DNA of 21,244 nt from Bacteroidia bacterium (lineage in GTDB: Bacteria; Bacteroidota; Bacteroidia; Bacteroidales; VadinHA17), in assembly GCA_026391515.1 (NCBI GenBank), contig JAPLEC010000358.1, forward strand, positions 1 through 21,244. Direction: 5' to 3'. Shown piece after piece: positions 8,287 through 15,013 of the stretch (position 1 is the stretch's first letter; each line of letters begins with the position of its first letter). The notes below the pieces were generated by a model. It worked only from the letters and a program-made list of their open reading frames with translations. It searched no databases and was not told the DNA's origin. Made by a program: the position numbers and the translations under genes.

Positions 8287-8314
8287 TGTTCTAAATTTAT
8301 TAAGACAATATTTG
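8285..8314 (+). promoter_or_regulatory. Candidate Bacteroidota-type promoter for the FAD oxidoreductase gene
   Basis: ATTG (8285-8288) and AATATTTG (8307-8314) are separated by 18 bp. They resemble the Bacteroidota -33 (TTTG) and -7 (TAnnTTTG) boxes with one mismatch each. Initiation about 7 bp downstream would leave a leader of roughly 20 nt before the ATG at 8343. The whole divergent gap (8287-8342) is only 56 bp, so the promoter for the opposite gene must overlap it. On that strand I see only a weaker TAATTTTA. Confidence 0.4.
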
Positions 8315-8342
8315 TTTTTTAAAATTACCTTAAAAAATCGAT

Positions 8343-9815
8343 ATGGACCGAAGGAACTTTTCAAAAAAGATGATGATGGCAGGAGTTGCACTACCATCTG
8401 TTACTAACAATTCCGTTTCATTTTTAAATGAAGCAGCAAATCTTAAGGAAGATGTTAAAAACTTACCTATCAAAGAATTTGAAGTGATTGTCGCCGGAGG
8501 CGGTACTGCAGGTGTTGTGGCAGCTTTAGCAGCTGCAAAAAATAGAGCAAAAACCGCACTGCTGGAAGGAAAAGGATATGTCGGTGGAACAGTTGTAGAA
8601 GGAGGAACAGCCCTTCACAGCTTTTTTAATCTTTGGAAAGCATTTCCAGGTGTTGAAAAACGACAGGTGGTGAGAGGTATTCCACAGGAAATAATAGACC
8701 GTCTGCTTCTTGTGGGAGGAACAACAGGACATGGTGATGTGACCGGGAAAATAGATTATGATTGTGTCTGTACTGCGATAGATACAGAATTGTACAAGCT
8801 GGTCGTACTTGAAATGCTCTCAGAAGCCGGAGTCAATGTTTTTACAAATACACTGGTTGCCGGAGCAGTTAAAAAAGGCAGCATTATTGAAGGAGTGATC
8901 ACCCAGAGCAGGATGGGAAGAGAACTATTCAAAGGAAAATGTTTTATCGACAGTACCGCTTATGGTGATCTTTCTGCGTATGCTGGTGCAGAATTCAAAG
9001 AGCTTAATGATCATCCTGTTTGCAACAGCATGGGGCTTGGTAATGTAAACATCGAAAAGCTTTATTCTTACCTGGTGAAAAACAATGCATTGGGAGATCT
9101 GGCTTATGGCATACGCGACGGCAGGGAGGGACAGATTATCAGATTCGGAAGTGAAAGCGGCTACTCCATTAAAGGCAAGCTTCCACAGGAATTTGTCGAC
9201 GGGATAGTCAAACTGGGATCCGGACTTATAACTACCACGGTACATGATAATTACCTTATGTTCATTAAGGTGAATTATAAAATGCCTGTCAGTCCTACAA
9301 ACAGAGACGAAGTTGCAAAGACTGAATTAATTATCAGACAGAACCAGTATAAGACGTTAGAACTTTTCAGGAAATACCTGCCGGGATGTGAAAACGCTTT
9401 TATTGCCAGGACAAGTCCTTCTCTGAATATAAGGCGCGGCAGGACAATTACCTGCGATTATGATATTACTCTTTCAGACGTAATTGATGGCAAACACTTT
9501 GATGATGATATCATGGTTTACGGATTCCACGATTCAGCGCCCAGGTACCAGGTAAAAAACGGGGGAACATACGGTGTTCCTTATAAAGCATTAAGGGTTA
9601 AGGGTATTGATAATCTGCTTGCTGCAGGGATGCTCATAACCAGTGATTTCCAGGCTCATATGTCCACCAGGAATACTGTTTGCTGCATGGGACAGGGGCA
9701 GGCAGCTGGCACTGCAGCAGCGTTATGTGCGGCAAAAAAAGGAGGTACACGTGAACTGATGTATTCTGATCTCAGGGCAGCGCTGGAAAAAGGGAATGTA
9801 TATTTTGAAAGCTAA
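8343..9815 (+). CDS. Tat-type FAD-dependent oxidoreductase (FAD_oxidored family)
   Basis: 490 residues, the only plus-strand gene in the window. It begins MDRRNFSKK, a twin-arginine motif followed by a short hydrophobic stretch (MMMAGVALP), so Tat export of the folded flavoprotein is likely, although the hydrophobic region is short. A Rossmann FAD-binding motif GGGTAG (52-57) follows a beta strand (FEVIVA), and a second conserved element GYVGGT comes about 25 residues later. The C-terminus has GIDNLLAAGMLI and the GQGQAAGTAAAL helix expected for FAD binding in this family. Members are found in glycan loci of Bacteroidota and Planctomycetes and are presumed to oxidise sugars or related hydroxyl compounds; the substrate is unknown. 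It is divergent from the beta-mannosidase gene, and its TAA overlaps the stop codon of the SGNH hydrolase gene. Confidence 0.85.
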   Translation: MDRRNFSKKMMMAGVALPSVTNNSVSFLNEAANLKEDVKNLPIKEFEVIVAGGGTAGVVAALAAAKNRAKTALLEGKGYVGGTVVEGGTALHSFFNLWKAFPGVEKRQVVRGIPQEIIDRLLLVGGTTGHGDVTGKIDYDCVCTAIDTELYKLVVLEMLSEAGVNVFTNTLVAGAVKKGSIIEGVITQSRMGRELFKGKCFIDSTAYGDLSAYAGAEFKELNDHPVCNSMGLGNVNIEKLYSYLVKNNALGDLAYGIRDGREGQIIRFGSESGYSIKGKLPQEFVDGIVKLGSGLITTTVHDNYLMFIKVNYKMPVSPTNRDEVAKTELIIRQNQYKTLELFRKYLPGCENAFIARTSPSLNIRRGRTITCDYDITLSDVIDGKHFDDDIMVYGFHDSAPRYQVKNGGTYGVPYKALRVKGIDNLLAAGMLITSDFQAHMSTRNTVCCMGQGQAAGTAAALCAAKKGGTRELMYSDLRAALEKGNVYFES

Positions 9816-10573
9816 TCTCCAAGTTTTGTTGCATCAGACCATGCCTCTGCCATCAGCTGTGCACCGGCTAACGAGGCATGAACCCCGTCACCTGTCCAGT
9901 AAGAAGCAGGAGCTACCTTAATTGCCTCATCATAAGCCTTCTGGAAGGGTACGAATATTGCACCGAACTTCATAGCAATTTCTCTTGCAGCTTTCTGATA
10001 TTCATAAAATTCCGGAAACCATTTTTCATCAACGGCTTTTACTCCCGGAACTGCGTATGGTTCACAAATCACCAGCTTTACATTTGGAAGAGCTTTTAAG
10101 GTCCTGTCAATAAGCGCATTATAATCGTTCCTGTAGATTTCGATCGTTCCGTTATAAGTGCCGTTCAACTTATGCCAGAAATCGTTGACTCCTATCAGGA
10201 TACTCAGCACATCAGGTTTCAGCTCGATACAATCTTTGTCCCAGCGTTCAGCAAGCTGGTAGACCTTGTTTCCGGATATACCTCTATTATATATCTTAAG
10301 ATTTAACCCGGCATACTCTTCCATCAGCATGGCAGCGGTCAGCATAGCATAACCTGAGCCAAGAGCCCTGGGATTATTATAGCTTGTCTCTTCCCTGTTT
10401 CTCCCGGCATCGGTTATTGAATCGCCCTGTAAAAGTATTGTCTGGTCCTTTAGAAGCTGGATTTTTTTCAATCCTTTTTTTGGAGCAGATGCTGATATAA
10501 TTTCAGGAATTGTGACTGCCGCAAGTGTTCCTAATGCAGCTTTCCTGATAAAGCTTCGACGTGAATTTTCCAT
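9812..10573 (-). CDS. Tat-exported SGNH/GDSL hydrolase (probable carbohydrate esterase)
   Basis: 253 residues. Tat signal: SRRSFIRKAALG (4-15) followed by a hydrophobic stretch ending near SASA. All four SGNH blocks are present: GDSI with Ser52, the glycine in RGISGN (97-102), GVND with Asn130, and GDGVH with Asp229 and His232. Such enzymes remove acetyl or other acyl groups from sugars; rhamnogalacturonan and xylan acetylesterases belong to this superfamily. An esterase role in the periplasm is a sound inference; the substrate is not known. The gene is last in block B, 27 bp after the fucosidase stop. Its TAG overlaps the TAA of the convergent FAD oxidoreductase gene (shared CTAA at 9812-9815), leaving no room for a terminator between them. 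Confidence 0.88.
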   Translation of the reverse strand: MENSRRSFIRKAALGTLAAVTIPEIISASAPKKGLKKIQLLKDQTILLQGDSITDAGRNREETSYNNPRALGSGYAMLTAAMLMEEYAGLNLKIYNRGISGNKVYQLAERWDKDCIELKPDVLSILIGVNDFWHKLNGTYNGTIEIYRNDYNALIDRTLKALPNVKLVICEPYAVPGVKAVDEKWFPEFYEYQKAAREIAMKFGAIFVPFQKAYDEAIKVAPASYWTGDGVHASLAGAQLMAEAWSDATKLGD

Positions 10574-10600
10574 ATTTTTCTTTTTAAAATGTTTGAAGTA

Positions 10601-12118
10601 TTATTTCTTAAATTCTATTTTGAATCCAATGACCTGCCATGAAGGAAGCTTTGAGGGTTTTTTAATGACAATTCCGGAATCTGTCTGTGACCATTTTAAT
10701 CTCTGATCACTTCCCAGCATTTTCACAGATGCTACAGGATTTGAGGTAAATTTTGAATTTTTCCCGAGTGATTTTATAAGGATATCTTCTGCGGGTGTTC
10801 CCAGGCAGAAAGCATAGAGGATACCATCCTTTGTGGTGAACCGGATATCTTTTGAGTTGAATTTATAGTTTTCATTAAATCTCCCCAGTTTGACTGCTTT
10901 TGCCTCTGGTGATTTCTCACCATATGTCTTCCAGGGACGAGTGCCGTAAATTCCTTCTCCATTGGCAGCAGTCCACACTCCTATCTCTTCAAGTATCTGA
11001 AGCATATCAGGTTCAAGATCGCCTTCAGGGGTCTGAACGACATTTATAAGAAGGTTCCCGTTCTTGCTTACAATATCAACCAGCATCTGAATTACCTCAT
11101 TTGCAGTCTTGTATTTCTGTCCGGTGCGATAATACCAGTCGCCTATAGATGTATCTGTTTGCCATGGATAAGCGCTGACAGTATCCAATACACCGCGTTC
11201 AACATCCTGTACCCATTTCCCGCCTGATTGCTGCTTGCATGTATATACTACACTAAGTGTTCCGTTATTTGCTGCTATATCCTGATTATAGAAATGAGCT
11301 ATAAGGTTGCGGCCTACATCCTCAAAAGGCATCTGGCTGTCGGAGTAGAGCAGATCGGGATGATAATTATCTATCAATTCTTTAATGCTGCTGAACCATT
11401 CGACCTGGAAAACAAGGTTGTTGGTAAGCCATCCTTTATCATCGGGCATCGTTGGAGCATGGTAGAGATCGCTATACCGGGGATCAGCGCCATCATAAGG
11501 TACTCCAGCCTTAGGACCCTGTTTATCAGACAGATGAGCTGTCTGGAACCAGGTGAAGCTGGCTCCAAGATGTTCTGATACTCCAAACTTCAATCCCTGT
11601 TTTTTTGCTGCCTGCTGCCATGTACCAACCACATCTTTTTTTGGTCCCATATTAACAGCATTCCACTTATGGATCTTCGAATCCCACAGGAAAAAATTAT
11701 CATGGTGGGAACCCATGCTTACAAAATATTTTGCTCCTGCTTTTTTATAGAGCTCCATTAATTTATCAGGGTCCCATCTTTCTGCTTTCCAGAGTGGAAT
11801 GATGTCCTTATAGCCAAAAACAGAGGGATGACCATAATGTTCCAGATGGTATTTATAGGCATCGCCACCCTCCTGGTACAATCTTTTTGCATACCAGTCG
11901 CCCTGGCGTGGAACAGCCTGCGGGCCCCAATGGGCCCAGATTCCGAATTTCGCATCACGGAACCATTCCGGATACTGGTATTGAGTTAATGACTCATCAG
12001 CAGGTTTATAGGGTCCTTCTGCAATCGGAAGCTTTCCCTTCTGTGCTGAAAGTGTAAAGGAAACCACCAGAGCAAGAATACTTGACAAAATGATTTGTTT
12101 GAAGAGGTTTATTTTCAT
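10601..12118 (-). CDS. Alpha-L-fucosidase, GH29, secreted
   Basis: 505 residues with a Sec signal peptide ending TLSAQ (22-26). The catalytic barrel begins at EWFRDAKFGIWAHWG (51-65), the hallmark of GH29. Other family elements are YFVSMGSHHDNF (131-142), KFGVSEH (177-183) and the strand PDLLYSDS (254-261), where Asp260 is the expected nucleophile. A C-terminal beta domain (about 400-505) follows. GH29 enzymes are retaining hydrolases that remove alpha-L-fucose, and some accept alpha-L-galactose, which differs only by a C6 hydroxyl. The residues after the nucleophile (DSQMPF instead of the common DG) suggest a non-standard subgroup, so the preferred sugar and linkage are open. It follows the kinase-nucleotidylyltransferase gene by 29 bp and precedes the SGNH esterase by 27 bp. 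Confidence 0.92.
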   Translation of the reverse strand: MKINLFKQIILSSILALVVSFTLSAQKGKLPIAEGPYKPADESLTQYQYPEWFRDAKFGIWAHWGPQAVPRQGDWYAKRLYQEGGDAYKYHLEHYGHPSVFGYKDIIPLWKAERWDPDKLMELYKKAGAKYFVSMGSHHDNFFLWDSKIHKWNAVNMGPKKDVVGTWQQAAKKQGLKFGVSEHLGASFTWFQTAHLSDKQGPKAGVPYDGADPRYSDLYHAPTMPDDKGWLTNNLVFQVEWFSSIKELIDNYHPDLLYSDSQMPFEDVGRNLIAHFYNQDIAANNGTLSVVYTCKQQSGGKWVQDVERGVLDTVSAYPWQTDTSIGDWYYRTGQKYKTANEVIQMLVDIVSKNGNLLINVVQTPEGDLEPDMLQILEEIGVWTAANGEGIYGTRPWKTYGEKSPEAKAVKLGRFNENYKFNSKDIRFTTKDGILYAFCLGTPAEDILIKSLGKNSKFTSNPVASVKMLGSDQRLKWSQTDSGIVIKKPSKLPSWQVIGFKIEFKK

Positions 12119-12147
12119 AGTCGTAATTATGAGTTTTAAGTTTTGTT

Positions 12148-13287
12148 TTAATATCTGATCTTAATCCTGATTGCTTTATCCACTGGTTTATCAGAAACAA
12201 CGATCACATAACCTCCTCCGCTCCCAGATGTGATAGCACCCGGATATTTCGGGAAATAGTCAGTCTCCATTTCCTTCAGGATATCATCCGGGACAGTCAG
12301 CGGTAAAATTTTCTTCCATGAAAGATAGGTATCAGTCATCCCTTTGCCAAGTCCTGCAATATCTTTTTTAAGTATGCTTTCCCAGCAGAAGCTACCAGCT
12401 TCTCCCAGCTCTTTAATATATGTTCTTTCCAGATGCATCTCCTTCAGAGGGTCATACCCGGATGGTCTTGGTTTCAGCTTGACGAGCCAGATGACATTCG
12501 AAAGCCATTCGCAGATATCTTTACTGATATTTGAATCAATTCTTTCGGGCCAGTATCCTCCGTTATAAAAAAGCCTGTTAATTCCCGGCATCAGTAATCC
12601 CAGATGGTCCTGTGATCCTGAAACATACTCCCGTCCGGGAGGATTTTCAGCGCCAAATAACAATCTGGCATTTTCAAGAGGATCACCATCAGGATATCTG
12701 TCGCCCCATAACCTGATTCCGACTTCACGGGAGCTTGTGGCAAGACCTGACCTGTTGTCGAAATTCATTGTCGGCCATATCTGGGAAACTACAACTGATC
12801 CGGGATAAATCTTTGATACCCATGGCTGGTCTATCCATCCACCGGCAAGACAGAGTCTGTATGGGAATCTCAATTCTTTTTTTGTGGCGGAGCTGGAGCG
12901 GGCTGGTAATCCGGGTTCAGGAATACGTTCCAGTAGAATATATTCTATTCCAAGTTTTTTACAAAGATCTTCTTTATCAGGAGTATGTCCATCGTGATTT
13001 ACAATAAAGATATCGGGTTTTATTCTTTTAAGGTCAGGTTCAAAATCAAGCATCCCATTACCTGTTGCAAGGAAAGCATCGTGAACATATCTGATTGATT
13101 TAACAATATATAAACGTTCCTCTTCAGAAAAAACAGGTCTTTTCCCTTTCAGAAGAAGGAGATTTTCATCCCTGCCAATACTGACAAATAAATCTCCATA
13201 GAATGAGGCTGTTTTAAGAAAAGCGATGTGCCCGCCATGAAGCAGATCATAACATCCACTTACAAAAACCTTTTTGTTTTTCATCAA
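12148..13287 (-). CDS. Fusion of cytidylyltransferase-like nucleotidyltransferase and GHMP-type sugar kinase
   Basis: 379 residues, no signal peptide, hence cytoplasmic. Residues 5-135 form a nucleotidyltransferase of the HxGH class: GCYDLLHGGH with His17 and His20, followed by KGKRPVFSEEER, and RSSSATK (130-136) at the position of the second nucleotide-binding motif. Residues 140-379 resemble a GHMP kinase of the HddA type: LAGGWID (147-153), a reduced glycine loop SGLATSS (180-186), GSQDHLG (224-230, cf. the KQDQY motif) and GSGGGYVIVV (355-364). The pairing predicts phosphorylation of a free sugar at C1 and transfer of a nucleotide to it, as in HldE or the Bacteroides fucokinase/GDP-fucose enzyme, but with different modules. 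Sugar and nucleotide are unknown, and the kinase loop is degenerate enough that activity needs proof. It starts 9 bp after the epimerase stop. Confidence 0.8.
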   Translation of the reverse strand: MMKNKKVFVSGCYDLLHGGHIAFLKTASFYGDLFVSIGRDENLLLLKGKRPVFSEEERLYIVKSIRYVHDAFLATGNGMLDFEPDLKRIKPDIFIVNHDGHTPDKEDLCKKLGIEYILLERIPEPGLPARSSSATKKELRFPYRLCLAGGWIDQPWVSKIYPGSVVVSQIWPTMNFDNRSGLATSSREVGIRLWGDRYPDGDPLENARLLFGAENPPGREYVSGSQDHLGLLMPGINRLFYNGGYWPERIDSNISKDICEWLSNVIWLVKLKPRPSGYDPLKEMHLERTYIKELGEAGSFCWESILKKDIAGLGKGMTDTYLSWKKILPLTVPDDILKEMETDYFPKYPGAITSGSGGGYVIVVSDKPVDKAIRIKIRY

Positions 13288-13296
13288 CAGGTAGAG

Positions 13297-14298
13297 TTAT
13301 TTATTGAACCGGTTAGTTCCTTTTTTCTCTTTTGCTTCATTTTCCATTTCTCCCTTTATCCAGTCGTATGTTTTTTTCATTCCTTTCGCTAATGGTATTG
13401 AAGGTTCCCATCCAAGGTATTTTTTTATGAGGGTGTTTTCACTGTTACGGCCACGGACTCCTTTTGGTGCATCGAGATCATATTTCCTTACCATCTTATA
13501 GCCGGCTATTTCCTCAACAATATCGACAAGCTGATTTATTGATACCATTTCACTGCTGCCAAGATTAATCGGTTCAATTATATTACTGTACATAATGTCC
13601 TGAATTCCTTTTATGCAGTCATCGATATACATGAAGCTCCTTGTCTGACGGCCATCGCCCCATATAACTATCTCTTTCCTGCCAGTCATCTGAGCATCGA
13701 TTACTTTACGGCAGATAGCAGCGGGAGCCTTTTCTCTGCCTCCGTCGTAAGTCCCATGAGGTCCGTAAACATTATGGAACCTGGCAACTCTTGTTGTCAA
13801 TCCAAAATCCTCTGAAAAATGCCGGCACATCCGTTCGCTGAACAGCTTTTCCCAACCGTATCCATCCTCGGCAAGGGCTGGATAAGCATCTGATTCTTTC
13901 AGCCCCGGGTTATTTGGATCTGTCTGTTTATCACCATTATAGACACAGGCTGAAGAAGCATAAAAGAACCTGTCGATACCACATTCTTTTGCTGCAATAA
14001 GAAGGTGGGTGTTGATCAGGACGCTTATCATACAGGCAGCTTTATTGTTTTCAATAAAACCCATTCCTCCCATGTCGGCAGCCAGGTTATATACTTCATT
14101 GTAACCGTTCACGGCTTTAAAACAGTTGTCCCTTAAGCGGAGATCAAGAACCATGTTATCTGCTTCTTCCGAGATCTGGTACCATTCGTTCAGAGGTTTG
14201 ATATCAACTGCTCTTACACCATAACCTTTCTTTATCAGCTCTTTTATAAGGTGTCCTGCTATAAACCCACCGGCACCTGCCACAACAATCTTTTTCAT
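13297..14298 (-). CDS. GDP-mannose 3,5-epimerase-like NAD-dependent epimerase (extended SDR)
   Basis: 333 residues, cytoplasmic. The NAD-binding loop is GAGGFIAGH (8-16). Beyond the general SDR pattern it carries signatures of plant GDP-mannose 3',5'-epimerase: DMGGMGFI (75-82), SSAC with Cys118, YGWEK with Tyr147/Lys151, RFHNVYGP (173-180), GGREKAPAA with Lys190, WGDGRQTRSF and EGVRGRNS-like (here GVRGRNSEN). Cys and Lys at these positions are the acid-base pair of the characterised enzyme, so activity on GDP-mannose giving GDP-L-galactose or GDP-L-gulose is a strong prediction. Other extended SDRs acting on a different NDP-sugar are the alternative. It is the first gene of block B, has an exact TAnnTTTG box just upstream, and lies 9 bp before the kinase-nucleotidylyltransferase fusion. 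Confidence 0.87.
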   Translation of the reverse strand: MKKIVVAGAGGFIAGHLIKELIKKGYGVRAVDIKPLNEWYQISEEADNMVLDLRLRDNCFKAVNGYNEVYNLAADMGGMGFIENNKAACMISVLINTHLLIAAKECGIDRFFYASSACVYNGDKQTDPNNPGLKESDAYPALAEDGYGWEKLFSERMCRHFSEDFGLTTRVARFHNVYGPHGTYDGGREKAPAAICRKVIDAQMTGRKEIVIWGDGRQTRSFMYIDDCIKGIQDIMYSNIIEPINLGSSEMVSINQLVDIVEEIAGYKMVRKYDLDAPKGVRGRNSENTLIKKYLGWEPSIPLAKGMKKTYDWIKGEMENEAKEKKGTNRFNK

Positions 14299-14312
14299 AT
14301 TTCTTATTATTT

Positions 14313-14320
14313 CAAATTTA
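14313..14320 (-). promoter_or_regulatory. Exact Bacteroidota -7 box (TAAATTTG) before the epimerase gene
   Basis: On the minus strand TAAATTTG matches TAnnTTTG exactly and ends 14 bp before the epimerase ATG at 14298. No convincing TTG element lies about 19 bp upstream. It lies downstream of the broken beta-lactamase-like gene and would give block B its own transcript. Confidence 0.4.
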
Positions 14321-14375
14321 CTTACACGATAACTTTCGCGATTACTTCAGGAAATAAAAATAATATTTTTTTATA

Positions 14376-14954
14376 CTAATCATTAATCGCCTGATAAACA
14401 AGAACCCTGAATTTGTCGATAATCTTTTCGCTCCAGTAATTGTCTACCTGTGAGAGGAAAATCCCGATAAGATCCTCCTTCGGATCAATTCAGAAACGGG
14501 TATAGAAAACACCGTCCCAGCCATAGATCCCGATTGACTCCAGCTCATCAAAGACTCCTCTTTCTGTCCTTATCCCGAAACCATATCCAAACTTGTCACC
14601 AAGACCGTTGCGGCGAAATCCATCACTGACCATTATATCACCGATAGAATTTGAGGTCATAAGTTCAACAGCTTTACGGCTGAGAATACGCTGACCATCA
14701 AGTTCACCCATATTTAACAACATCCGGGCAAAGCGTGAATAATCCGCGGCTGTAGAAATCAGTCCGGCGCCTCCTGAAAAATAGGTCTGCACCTTCGGAT
14801 ATTGAACATATCCAGTAGCCGGTGTAAGTCTGCCATCACTTCCAATTTTATATAAAGTGGCCAGGCGCGGATACTTGTCTTGCGGGAGAGAAAAATAAGT
14901 GTCCTGCATTTTCAGCGGCTCAAATATCCTTTTCCTGAATTGAAGTTTTTCTTT
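14376..14954 (-). pseudogene. Broken serine beta-lactamase-like hydrolase (class C/EstB type), 5'-truncated with internal stop
   Basis: The frame is open from 14954, with two TGA codons just upstream, through LQFRKRIFEPLKMQDTYF and FSGGAGLISTAADYSRFARM, typical of the C-terminal half of PF00144 beta-lactamase-like hydrolases. It continues to YGWDGVFYTRF and then hits TGA at 14490-14492. Beyond it the same frame continues with IDPKEDLIGIFLSQ and a further 18 residues to TAG at 14376-14378, exactly what the family shows after a tryptophan at the stop position (FW-DP-EDL). A single TGG to TGA change explains this. The N-terminal half with the SxxK nucleophile is absent, and only 59 bp separate this fragment from the next gene. 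The ATG at 14909 is an internal methionine of the family pattern, not a real start. No activity is expected. Confidence 0.88.
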
Positions 14955-15013
14955 TCATCATAATGTATTTTATTGTATCCGTGTTTGTCCGTCGGTGCGT
15001 TTTACCGGCTTGA

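Noticed and set aside
8287..8397. 37-codon upstream extension of the beta-mannosidase frame
   Set aside because: It runs antisense into the first codons of the FAD oxidoreductase gene and precedes a normal signal sequence starting at 8286; no conserved sequence in it.
14350..14375. AT-rich near-palindrome after the pseudogene as a terminator
   Set aside because: It consists of A and T runs with no G-C pair in the stem and is not distinguishable from ordinary AT-rich intergenic sequence.
14490..14909. A 139-residue open frame as an intact small gene
   Set aside because: It is an internal piece of a beta-lactamase-like fold; homologous sequence continues both before its ATG and after its stop, so it is part of a pseudogene.
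14962..15013. Short GC-richer stretch between the GH50-like gene and the pseudogene as a REP or insertion-sequence remnant
   Set aside because: No terminal inverted repeat, target duplication or second copy is visible in the window; too short to support a mobile element.
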